From Streptomyces avermitilis MA-4680 = NBRC 14893 (lineage in GTDB: Bacteria; Actinomycetota; Actinomycetes; Streptomycetales; Streptomycetaceae): 64,000 nucleotides of DNA. The stretch covers positions 3,224,001-3,288,000 of the forward strand of contig NC_003155.5 in assembly GCF_000009765.2 (NCBI RefSeq). The letters run 5' to 3'. A program made the position numbers and the translations under genes. Shown here one piece after another: positions 57,061-64,000 of the stretch (its first letter is position 1; each line of letters starts with the position of its first letter). Under the pieces are notes generated by a model that was not told the origin of the DNA, searched no databases, and was given only the letters and a program-made list of their open reading frames with translations.

Positions 57061-58776
57061 TTACTCCACGCCGATCAGCAGCAACGGCCCCTGACGGCCG
57101 CCCCGGTACACCACCGTGTCGACCGCCAGGTAGGACTCCCGTACCCGGGATTCCAGATGCGCCGCGATCGACTCCGGAGCCTCGTCGCCGAGCACCAGCG
57201 TGACCATCTCGCCGCCCGCCGCGAGCATGCGGTCGAGAATGATCTCCGCCGTCTCCGTGACGTCGGAGCCGATCACCGCCACGTCGTCCTCGATCAGGCC
57301 GAGGACGTCCCCGGCCTGGCAGATGCCCGCCATCGTCCAGGACTGCCGTTCCGCGACGGCGACTTCGGCGTAGCGGGTCGCTCCCGCCGCCGACGTCATC
57401 GCCACCACGTCCTCGTCGAAGCGCCGCTCCGGCTCGTGCACGGCGAGCGCCGCGATGCCCTGCACCGCCGAGCGGGTCGGGATCAGCGCGACCCGCACCC
57501 CTTCCGTCCGCGCCTGCTCCGCGGCCGCCGCGGCCGTGTGGCGCAGCTCCGCGTCGTTCGGCAGCAGGACCACCTCGCGCGCGTGCGCCCGCCGCACCGC
57601 GTCCACCAGCTCTCCGCTCACCGGTGGCTCCCCGGCCCGCGCCAGCACGGTGGTCGCCCCGGCCTCCGCGTACAGCCCGGCCAGCCCCTCCCCCGGCACC
57701 ACGGCCACCACGGCCCGCTGAGCCGGTTCCCGCGGCGGTCGCCCGGCGCCGCCGGTGTGCACGTCCCCGGCCGCGAAGTGGGTGATCCGGATCCGGTACG
57801 GCCGTCCCGCCTCGACCCCGGCCTCGACGGCGGCACCGGCGTCGTCGACGTGCACGTGGACGTTCCACAGGCCGTCCCCGCCGACCACCACGAGCGACTC
57901 CCCCAGCCCGTCGAGCCGGGACCGCAGCCGGCCCACGGCCGCGTCATCGGCTTCGAGCAGATAGATCACCTCGAACGCGGGCCCGCCCTCCGCCGGGGGT
58001 CCGTCCCCGCACTCCCCCGCGTCGGGACGCCCCGCCGCGGCCTCGTCGTCCACGCGCGCGTGGACGACGGCCCCCGAGGCTCCCGGCGCCTCCCCCGTGA
58101 AGGTCTGCACCAGAGCCGCCAGCACCGCCACCAGCCCCCGCCCGCCCGCGTCCACGACCCCGGCACGCCGCAGCACGGCCAGCTGACCGGGTGTCGCCGC
58201 CAGCGCCGCACAGGCACCCTCGTACGCCGCGCGCGCGACCGACCCGCAGCCGTCCTCGGCCCCGGTGGCCGCGTCGGCGGCGGCCGAGGCGACGGTGAGG
58301 ACGGTGCCTTCCACGGGGTGCGCGACGGCCTCGCGCGCGGAGTCGGCCGCGTGCCGCAGCGCGAGCCGCAGGCCCTGCCCGTCGGTGTGCGCGGTCTCAC
58401 TGTCGGCGGCGAGCACCTGGGCCATACCGCGCAGCAGCTGCGCGAGGATCGTCCCGGAGTTCCCGCGGGCGCCAATCAGCGCACCGTGCGCCATGGCCTG
58501 GACCGCGTCGGCGAGCGTCGGCCGCCCCGGCCCGGCGGAAGCGGCGTCGGATGTCCCGCCCACGGCGCCCATGGCGTCGTGCCCGGCGAAGACCGCCTCG
58601 ACCGCCGTGGCCGCCGACTCCACGGTCAGATAGAGGTTCGTCCCGGTGTCCCCGTCGGCCACGGGATAGACGTTGATGGCGTCGATCTCCGCCCGCGCCC
58701 GCCCCAGCGCCTGAAGCGCGAGACCGCACCAGGTGCGCACCGCGAGAGCATCGAATGTCTGCGGCACCTGCGGCAC
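57061..58776 (-). CDS. DAK2-domain protein (YloV/FakA-like)
   Basis: A 571-residue cytoplasmic protein of the YloV/FakA family. The N-terminal DhaL/DAK2 domain shows VYPVADGDTGTNLYLT (metal-binding Asp residues and ATP site), GARGNSGTILAQLLRG and GVVDAGGRGLVAVL. The middle and C-terminal parts (VVAVVPGEGLAGLYAEAGA, EVVLLPNDAELRHTA, ICQAGDVLGLIEDDV) match FakA's DegV-interacting regions. FakA in Firmicutes phosphorylates fatty acids with FakB; a similar role is possible but unproved. GTG 58776 follows AAGGAGG. It lies divergently from rpmB. Confidence 0.9.
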   Translation of the reverse strand: MPQVPQTFDALAVRTWCGLALQALGRARAEIDAINVYPVADGDTGTNLYLTVESAATAVEAVFAGHDAMGAVGGTSDAASAGPGRPTLADAVQAMAHGALIGARGNSGTILAQLLRGMAQVLAADSETAHTDGQGLRLALRHAADSAREAVAHPVEGTVLTVASAAADAATGAEDGCGSVARAAYEGACAALAATPGQLAVLRRAGVVDAGGRGLVAVLAALVQTFTGEAPGASGAVVHARVDDEAAAGRPDAGECGDGPPAEGGPAFEVIYLLEADDAAVGRLRSRLDGLGESLVVVGGDGLWNVHVHVDDAGAAVEAGVEAGRPYRIRITHFAAGDVHTGGAGRPPREPAQRAVVAVVPGEGLAGLYAEAGATTVLARAGEPPVSGELVDAVRRAHAREVVLLPNDAELRHTAAAAAEQARTEGVRVALIPTRSAVQGIAALAVHEPERRFDEDVVAMTSAAGATRYAEVAVAERQSWTMAGICQAGDVLGLIEDDVAVIGSDVTETAEIILDRMLAAGGEMVTLVLGDEAPESIAAHLESRVRESYLAVDTVVYRGGRQGPLLLIGVE

Positions 58777-59163
58777 CTGCGCCTCCTTGAGCTGCTGGAC
58801 TGGACGCAGCGTAGACCCAGAGCGGGGCCGTTCCGGAAGAGGGCCGCAAGAGCGCCGCGAGACCGCCGGGGCGAGGGCCGTGACGAAGCCGCTGGCAAGG
58901 GCGCGGGCCGGCCGCGGTCAAGGGCCGGGACGAGAGCGAAGGGGGCCCGGAGGAGGGGCCGCCGGGGTGGTCCGGCTCCGGGGCCCAGGTCGGAGCCCCT
59001 CGCAGCCATGGTAGTTTCGTTCCACGGACGCAGTCGTTGTATGCTGCTCCGGTTGCCCGATCTGATCGGGCCTTCCCCCTGGCACCGCCACTCAGATCCT
59101 CCGATCTCGATTCCGGCATGCCGGGATCAACCGTAAGTGCATCTGAAGTCTTTGGAGTGACCC
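58777..59163. other. Divergent region DAK2-domain gene/rpmB
   Basis: A 387-base gap. The region 58820-59000 is extremely GC-rich and the part near 59005-59160 is AT-richer; a TATGCT sequence near 59037 is a possible -10 box for rpmB. I see no conserved gene here. Confidence 0.5.
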
Positions 59164-59349
59164 GTGGCTGCCAACTGCGACGTCTGCGGCAAGGGGCCGG
59201 GCTTCGGCAACAACATCTCGCACTCCCACCGCCGTACGCCCCGTCGCTGGAACCCGAACATCCAGCGTGTGCGTACCGTGGTGGGCGGGACGCCGAAGCG
59301 CGTGAACGCTTGCACCTCGTGCATCAAGGCCGGCAAGGTCTCGCGCTGA
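59164..59349 (+). CDS. rpmB: 50S ribosomal protein L28
   Basis: A 61-residue L28 starting at GTG 59164 ([22 protein letters not shown]). Two Cys pairs (CDVC and CTSC) make it the zinc-binding C+ form. The stop is followed by a very good terminator hairpin at 59388-59418. Streptomycetes typically have another, zinc-free copy under Zur control; not seen in this window. Confidence 0.96.
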   Translation: MAANCDVCGKGPGFGNNISHSHRRTPRRWNPNIQRVRTVVGGTPKRVNACTSCIKAGKVSR

Positions 59350-59387
59350 CGTTTCTTTAGCGCGCGGCCACTGCTGGTTCGCTGCTC

Positions 59388-59418
59388 AAAGCCGGTCCAC
59401 TCGTGGACCGGCTTTTTG
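59388..59418 (+). terminator. Rho-independent terminator of rpmB (possibly also thiL)
   Basis: AAAGCCGGTCCAC-(2)-GTGGACCGGCTTTTT: a 13-base perfect stem followed by a T-run on the plus strand; the A-run on its left side gives T on the minus strand, so it can also end thiL, which converges on it. Confidence 0.93.
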
Positions 59419-59488
59419 CTGTGCCGACATACGGCCGAGCCGCGTCCACCCCGGAAACCCGGGGCCGGACGCGGCTCGACGGCACTCC

Positions 59489-60451
59489 CTACTCGATGTC
59501 CCCGAAGTGGTCCCAGCCCCCCTTGCTGGACCACGGCGCCCCGTCCACGGTGACCTGCGGCAGCGCCGACGGGTTGAGGACCTCGCCGATCACCTTCCAG
59601 CGGGCGGGCAGCTTCACGTCCGGCGGGAAGGTCGCCACGATCGCGTGGTCCTCGCCGCCGGTCAGCACCCACTGGATGGGGTCGACCCCGACGGCCTGGC
59701 CGATGTCGTTCATCTGGGTCGGGATGTCGATGGCGCCGGAGCGGATGTCGATCCGGACCTTGCTCGCCTCGGCGATGTGCCCCAGGTCGGCGATCAGCCC
59801 GTCGCTCACGTCACACATCGCCGTCGCGCCGAGCCCGGCGGCCGCGGGACCGGCGTGATACGGCGGCTCGGGGCGCCGGTGCGCCTCGACGAACGCGCGC
59901 GGCGAACGGAAGCCGCGCGAGAGCACCGCGTGCCCGGCCGCGGACCAGCCCAGCCAGCCGGTCACGGCGACCACGTCGCCGGGCTGCGCCCCGCCCCGCG
60001 TCACCGGCTCGTGATTACGCAGATCGCCGAGCGCGGTGATCGCCACGGTGATCGTGTCCCCGCGCACCACATCCCCGCCGACCACGGCCGCGCCCGCGAC
60101 CTGGCACTCGTCACGCAGGCCGTCCATCAGCTCGGACGGCCAGGTGGCGGGAAGTTCCGCGGGTACGACCAGACCGAGCAGCAGCGCGGTCGGTACGGCG
60201 CCCATGGCGGCGATGTCCGCGAGGTTCTGCGCCGCCGCCTTGCGTCCGACGTCGTACGCCGTGGACCAGTCGCGGCGGAAATGCCGGCCCTCCAGGAGGA
60301 TGTCGGTGCTCGCCACCACCCTGCGGTCGGGCGCGGCTACCACCGCGGCGTCGTCGCCGGGGCCGACCCGGACCGCCGGAGTGGTGGTCAGGCGCGAGGT
60401 GAGCTCTCGGATGAGCCCGAACTCCCCCAACTCGCCAACGGTGCCCTTCAT
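59489..60451 (-). CDS. thiL: Thiamine-monophosphate kinase
   Basis: A 320-residue ThiL making thiamine diphosphate from thiamine monophosphate. The N-terminal VGPGDDAAVV acidic metal site, STDILLEGRHFRRDW, GDVVRGDTITVAITALGD and CDVSDGLIADLGHIAEAS, and a C-terminal VLTGGEDHAIVATFP follow the AIR synthase-like fold. ATG 60451 gives MKGTVGELGEFGLI; the longer frame is rejected. It is divergent from the Lrp-like gene. Confidence 0.95.
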   Translation of the reverse strand: MKGTVGELGEFGLIRELTSRLTTTPAVRVGPGDDAAVVAAPDRRVVASTDILLEGRHFRRDWSTAYDVGRKAAAQNLADIAAMGAVPTALLLGLVVPAELPATWPSELMDGLRDECQVAGAAVVGGDVVRGDTITVAITALGDLRNHEPVTRGGAQPGDVVAVTGWLGWSAAGHAVLSRGFRSPRAFVEAHRRPEPPYHAGPAAAGLGATAMCDVSDGLIADLGHIAEASKVRIDIRSGAIDIPTQMNDIGQAVGVDPIQWVLTGGEDHAIVATFPPDVKLPARWKVIGEVLNPSALPQVTVDGAPWSSKGGWDHFGDIE

Positions 60452-60696
60452 TGTCGTATTGCCCCTTCTATACCTGTCTGCGCTGTACCTGTCCGCGCTG
60501 CGGCTTGCGTGCCGTCGTCGGTGCGGTCGCGAGCCGTCGATGTCCTCGGTACGGTCGAGTCGACCGTCAACTTGTGTCGCCCGGATCTTCCGGCGTGCAC
60601 GCCACAGCCCCCGCGGGTCTCCCCGCAGCGAGCGACGACGCGATACCGTGGCGTTCCTTTTCCCCACATGATCCTCGTGGCCGCCCTGGAGGTTCC

Positions 60697-60930
60697 GTGG
60701 TACAGGCGTACATCCTGATCCAGACGGAGGTCGGCAAAGCGTCGACCGTCGCCGAGACGATCAGCAAGATCCCGGGGGTGATCCAGGCCGAGGACGTGAC
60801 AGGACCGTACGACGTCATCGTGCGGGCCCAGGCCGAGACGGTCGATGAACTCGGCCGCATGGTCGTCGCGAAGATCCAGCAAGTGGACGGCATCACCCGT
60901 ACCCTGACCTGCCCGGTGGTGCACCTGTAG
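60697..60930 (+). CDS. Stand-alone Lrp/AsnC ligand-binding (RAM) domain protein
   Basis: A 77-residue protein with the RAM/ACT-like fold of Lrp/AsnC regulators (VQAYILIQTEVGKAST, GVIQAEDVTGPYDVIVRA, VDELGRMVVAKIQQVDGITRTLTCPV) and no DNA-binding domain. The GTG start at 60697 is preceded by GGAGG. Its direct function is unknown: it may sense an amino acid or modify an Lrp partner. Followed after 20 bases by a lipoprotein gene in the same direction. Confidence 0.9.
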   Translation: MVQAYILIQTEVGKASTVAETISKIPGVIQAEDVTGPYDVIVRAQAETVDELGRMVVAKIQQVDGITRTLTCPVVHL

Positions 60931-60950
60931 CCCCCGTCTACCCTTGGCCG

Positions 60951-61442
60951 GTGGACTTCTCCCGTCACCGGCCCAACACTTTCTTCGGGCTGCCCGTGCT
61001 CGCACTGCTGATCGCCGCCACGGGCTGCTCCTCGGCAGACGACAACGCCTCGGCCACGGTTCCCAGCCCGGACGCGAAGGTCACCGAGCTGTGCCAGAAC
61101 CTGGACAAGGTGCTGCCGAAGAAGGTGGACGGCCTCGAGCGGAAAGATCCCGAGCCCCGGTCCGCGCTGACCGCGGGCTGGGGAAGCCCGGCGATCATAC
61201 TGCGCTGCGGTGTGGAACGGCCCGCCGAGATGCTCGACCCGAAGGCGTCCACCACCGAGGTGAACGGCGTGGGCTGGCTGGTGCGGGAGCACGACGACGG
61301 CTCCTACGTCTTCACCACCAGCCTGCGCAGGGCATATGTCGAGGTCCGGCTCTCCGCGGAGCAGGCGAAGAACGGCGCCGGTTCGCTCGTCGACCTCGCG
61401 AAGCCCATCAAGAAGGCGATCCCCGAAGGGATCGCCGACTGA
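60951..61442 (+). CDS. DUF3515 lipoprotein
   Basis: A 163-residue exported protein, GTG start. The signal peptide is type II with the lipobox ending IAATGCSS at about residues 20-28, so the mature protein is lipid-modified at the Cys. The rest matches DUF3515 family (ELCQNLDKVLPKKVDGLERKD, RCGVERPAEM, VGWLVREHDDGSYVFTT). The family is actinobacterial and has no known function. Converges with ddl; 15 bases separate the stop codons. Confidence 0.92.
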   Translation: MDFSRHRPNTFFGLPVLALLIAATGCSSADDNASATVPSPDAKVTELCQNLDKVLPKKVDGLERKDPEPRSALTAGWGSPAIILRCGVERPAEMLDPKASTTEVNGVGWLVREHDDGSYVFTTSLRRAYVEVRLSAEQAKNGAGSLVDLAKPIKKAIPEGIAD

Positions 61443-61457
61443 CGTACGGGTGGACGA

Positions 61458-62615
61458 CTAACGCAAGCCCGTCGAACGCCGCAGCGCCGCCTCCACCAGA
61501 CGGTCGACCAGCTCCGGGTAGGCGATACCGCTCGCCTGCCACATCTGCGGGTACATCGAGATCGGCGTGAAGCCGGGCATCGTGTTGATCTCGTTGATCA
61601 CGAAATCGCCGTCCTCCGTGAGGAAGAAGTCCGCGCGCACCAGGCCCTCGCAGGAGGTGGCCTCGAAGGCCTCCACGGCGAGCCGCCGCACCTCGGCGGT
61701 CTCCTCCGGCGTCAGCGGCGCCGGCACGATGCCGGGCGTGGAGTCGATGTACTTCGCCTCGAAGTCGTAGTACGCGTGCGACTGGGCCGGGGGGATCTCG
61801 GCGGGGACCGAGGCACGCGGCCCGTCCTCGAACTCCAGGACCCCGCACTCGATCTCGCGGCCGCGCAGCAGCGCCTCCACGATGATCTTCGGGTCGTGCC
61901 GCTGTGCCTCCGCGACCGCCTCGTCGAGGCCGGCGAGGTCGTCGACCTTGGTGATGCCGATCGAGGAACCCGCGCGTGCGGGCTTCACGAACAACGGCCA
62001 GCCGTGCTCACCCGCGAAGTCGACGATCTTCCTGCGGGCGGCGGACTCGTCGCGCTCCCATTCGCGCGGCCGGATCACCACGTACGGGCCGACCTTCAGC
62101 CCGAAGGAGGTGAACACCCGCTTCATGTACTCCTTGTCCTGGCCGACCGCCGAGGCGAGGACGCCCGCGCCGACGTACGGGACGCCGGACAGCTCCAGGA
62201 GGCCCTGGAGGGTGCCGTCCTCGCCGTACGGGCCGTGCAGCACGGGAAAGACCACGTCGACCTCGCCCAGCGCCTTGGGGACCGATCCCGGCTCGCTGTA
62301 GACGACTTCGCGGTTGGCCGGGTCGACGGGCAGGATGACCCCGCCCTCGTTCGACTCGGCGAGTTCCTCGACGCTGGGCGTACGGCGGTCGGTGATCGCC
62401 ATCCGCTCCGGCTCGTCGGCGGTGAGCGCCCAGCGGCCGTCCCGGGTGATGCCGATCGGCAGGACGTCGTACTTCGTCCGGTCGATGGCGCGCAGGACGG
62501 CGCCGGCGGTGACCACGGAGATCCCGTGTTCGGAGCTGCGACCGCCGAATACGACGGCCACACGCGGCTTGCGAGGCGGCTGCTCGGGGCTCTGGGGGAG
62601 GTTCTCGGTGCTCAT
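61458..62615 (-). CDS. ddl: D-alanine--D-alanine ligase
   Basis: A 385-residue ATP-grasp ligase making the D-Ala-D-Ala dipeptide of peptidoglycan. FGGRSSEHGISV opens the N-domain; LHGPYGEDGTLQGLLE and KPARAGSSIGITKV are the substrate and ATP regions; FEDGPRASVPAEIP, FFLTEDGDFVINEINTMPGFTPISMYP close the active site with the magnesium-binding Asn. ATG 62615 is used from a longer frame. Same direction as gpsA. Confidence 0.96.
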   Translation of the reverse strand: MSTENLPQSPEQPPRKPRVAVVFGGRSSEHGISVVTAGAVLRAIDRTKYDVLPIGITRDGRWALTADEPERMAITDRRTPSVEELAESNEGGVILPVDPANREVVYSEPGSVPKALGEVDVVFPVLHGPYGEDGTLQGLLELSGVPYVGAGVLASAVGQDKEYMKRVFTSFGLKVGPYVVIRPREWERDESAARRKIVDFAGEHGWPLFVKPARAGSSIGITKVDDLAGLDEAVAEAQRHDPKIIVEALLRGREIECGVLEFEDGPRASVPAEIPPAQSHAYYDFEAKYIDSTPGIVPAPLTPEETAEVRRLAVEAFEATSCEGLVRADFFLTEDGDFVINEINTMPGFTPISMYPQMWQASGIAYPELVDRLVEAALRRSTGLR

Positions 62616-62752
62616 ATCGCGTTGAGAGTACCCGCTGGTACGGCGGTGAGTCAGCGCCCCACGGCGGCCGTTGTCCAGCATCGCGCGGACGGTCGCTCAG
62701 CGTCGTACCGGCCGTTGCGGAGCGTCGCGCACGACCGGTCGCTCGCGGTCGC

Positions 62753-63763
62753 TCAGCGCCGCTCCGGCTTCGCGCTGCGCGACATCAGCTCCTTGAGGGC
62801 GACGACCGGCGGCTTGCCCTCGTGGACGATGCCGACGACCGTCTCCGTGATCGGCATGTCGACGCCGTGTCTGCGGGCCAGATCCAGCACGGACTCACAG
62901 GACTTGACGCCCTCGGCGGTCTGCTTGGTGACCGCGATGGTCTCCTGGAGGGTCATGCCCCTGCCGAGGTTGGTGCCGAAGGTGTGGTTGCGCGAGAGCG
63001 GCGAGGAACAGGTCGCCACCAGGTCGCCCAGGCCCGCGAGACCGGAGAACGTCAGCGGGTCCGCGCCCATGACCAGGCCGAGCCGGGTGGTCTCCGCGAG
63101 TCCCCGCGTGATGAGCGAGCCCTTGGCGTTGTCGCCCAGGCCCATGCCGTCCGCGATGCCGACGGCGAGCCCGATCACGTTCTTGACCGCGCCGCCGAGT
63201 TCGCAGCCGACCACGTCGGTGTTGGTGTACGGGCGGAAGTACGGCGTGTGGCAGGCGGCCTGGAGGCGCTGGGCGACGGCTTCGTTGGCACAGGCGACCA
63301 CGGCGGCGGCCGGCATGCGGGCGGCGATCTCCCGGGCGAGGTTGGGCCCGGTGACCACGGCGATACGGTCCGCGCCGACCTTGGCGACGTCCTCGACGAC
63401 CTCGCTCATCCGCATCGCGGAGCCGAGTTCGACGCCCTTCATGAGGGAGACGAGGACCGTGTCGGGTGCGAGCAGCGGCACCCATTCGGCGAGGTTCCCG
63501 CGCAGGGTCTGCGAGGGGACGGCGAGCACGGTGAAGTCGGCGGCGCGCGCGGCCTCGGCGGGGTCGGTGGTGGCCCGCAGGTTCTCCGGGAGTTCGACGC
63601 CCGGCAGGTAGTCCGGGTTCGTACGCGTGGAGTTGACCGCGTCGGCGAGTTCGGCGCGGCGCGCCCACAGGGTGACGTCGCAGCCCGCGTCGGCGAGCAC
63701 CATGCCGAAGGCCGTACCCCACGATCCGGTCCCGAAGACGGCTGCCTTGACCGGCGTGCTCAC
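62753..63763 (-). CDS. gpsA: NAD(P)H-dependent glycerol-3-phosphate dehydrogenase
   Basis: A 336-residue enzyme reducing dihydroxyacetone phosphate to glycerol 3-phosphate for phospholipids. The Rossmann motif is VFGTGSWGTAFGMVLADAG; SLMKGVELGSAMRMSEV, TGPNLAREIA, LGGAVKNVIGLAVGIADGMGLGDNAK and SRNHTFGTNLGRGMTLQE are family typical. GTG 63763 overlaps the preceding stop by 4 bases (GTGA), pairing it with the acyltransferase gene upstream. Confidence 0.96.
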   Translation of the reverse strand: MSTPVKAAVFGTGSWGTAFGMVLADAGCDVTLWARRAELADAVNSTRTNPDYLPGVELPENLRATTDPAEAARAADFTVLAVPSQTLRGNLAEWVPLLAPDTVLVSLMKGVELGSAMRMSEVVEDVAKVGADRIAVVTGPNLAREIAARMPAAAVVACANEAVAQRLQAACHTPYFRPYTNTDVVGCELGGAVKNVIGLAVGIADGMGLGDNAKGSLITRGLAETTRLGLVMGADPLTFSGLAGLGDLVATCSSPLSRNHTFGTNLGRGMTLQETIAVTKQTAEGVKSCESVLDLARRHGVDMPITETVVGIVHEGKPPVVALKELMSRSAKPERR

Positions 63764-64000
63764 GTGCTCTGCTCCTCTTCCTGCTGTGCCCTCTGTTGCG
63801 CTTTCTGCTGCGCCTGCGCTCTTTCGTAGGCCGCGGTCCGCCGGCGCTGTTCGATGCGCACCTGGCGCGGGTCGTAGGGCCTCTCGGGCGCCTTCTCGCC
63901 GCGGATCTCCTCGAGCTGCGCGGTGACGGCCGCCATGATGACCTCGGTCGCCTCCTTCAGGAGGTCCGGGCTCATCTCCCGGTCGTAGAAGCGCGTGAGG
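63760..64000 (-). CDS. Probable 1-acylglycerol-3-phosphate acyltransferase, C-terminal part
   Basis: The final 79 codons of a gene running out of the window. The sequence shows LTRFYDREMSPDLLKEATEVIMAAV, then basic and Gln-rich ending AQQRAQQEEEQST. Its C-terminal, coiled Lys/Gln-rich end plus coupling (GTGA) with gpsA point to a PlsC-type acyltransferase, as at this place in other streptomycetes. Catalytic motifs are outside the window, so the name is inferred from position. Confidence 0.7.
   Translation of the reverse strand, partial: LTRFYDREMSPDLLKEATEVIMAAVTAQLEEIRGEKAPERPYDPRQVRIEQRRRTAAYERAQAQQKAQQRAQQEEEQST

Noticed and set aside
57157..59136. A 659-codon plus-strand frame over the DAK2-domain gene
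   Set aside because: Antisense shadow with no family signature; the minus strand encodes a recognisable DAK2 protein with ribosome site.

Overview
This window is chromosomal DNA from a high-GC actinomycete, almost certainly a Streptomyces. The evidence is the very high GC with G/C third positions, frequent GTG starts, the sporulation sigma factor WhiG, four type I signal peptidases in a row, the differentiation regulator NsdA, the RNase III position used by AbsB, and a gene order that (from memory) parallels the S. coelicolor core between frr/pyrH and plsC/gpsA. I see no tRNA or rRNA gene, insertion sequence or CRISPR array.

Layout. 1-3.3 kb: translation and nucleotide genes frr (partial), pyrH, tsf, rpsB, all leftward. 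3.6-6 kb: a LytM-like protein, a TetR regulator and whiG. 6.3-10.5 kb: dprA, yifB/comM, yraN, a DUF2469 gene and a NUDIX gene with an apparent frameshift. 10.5-16.7 kb: four signal peptidase genes (sipZ, Y, X, W), then rplS, trmD, rimM, a KH-domain gene and rpsP. 17-22 kb: a SprT-like protein, proS, a SAM methyltransferase and ffh. 22.1-26.5 kb: the nitrogen cluster glnD-glnK-amtB behind a good GlnR-type box. 26.6-30.5 kb: nsdA, a Prim-Pol-like protein and ftsY. 30.6-34.6 kb: an NCS1 permease, a luciferase-like oxidoreductase and a GlcP-type sugar permease. 34.9-40.7 kb: smc, a 67-residue coiled-coil protein, acylphosphatase and a CAP-domain protein. 40.7-43.3 kb: an accessory-looking patch with a palindrome cluster, a flavodoxin/HxlR divergent pair and a secreted serine hydrolase. 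43.4-51.8 kb: mutM, rnc, rpmF, a YceD-family gene, a DivIVA-like protein, coaD, rsmD and recG. 52.1-56.9 kb: an overlapping HSP90-like/TPR gene pair. 57-64 kb: a DAK2-domain protein, rpmB, thiL, a stand-alone Lrp ligand domain, a DUF3515 lipoprotein, ddl, gpsA and the end of a putative plsC.

Most striking feature: recG is interrupted in its Walker A motif (GSGK/T) by a complete 338-residue in-frame intein. It begins with Ala, lacking the usual Cys/Ser nucleophile, but carries the Trp, Cys and Thr positions expected of a class 3 intein, plus two LAGLIDADG endonuclease motifs and lower GC than its host gene. Other items worth following are a 46-bp perfect palindrome inside a four-copy ACGAACGTTCGT cluster, the HSP90-like/TPR operon, two apparent single-base deletions (in glnD and the NUDIX gene) that may be sequence errors, and a glutamine/tyrosine-rich prion-like tail on the DivIVA-like protein.

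How the genes connect: several operons join by 1- to 8-base stop/start overlaps (yraN-yifB-dprA, sipW-sipX, rimM-trmD, amtB-glnK, rsmD-coaD, HSP90-TPR, plsC-gpsA), which suggests translational coupling. Both SRP GTPases (Ffh and FtsY) and the four signal peptidases lie here, so much of the protein-export machinery is in this window together with ribosome, chromosome-segregation and nitrogen-sensing genes.
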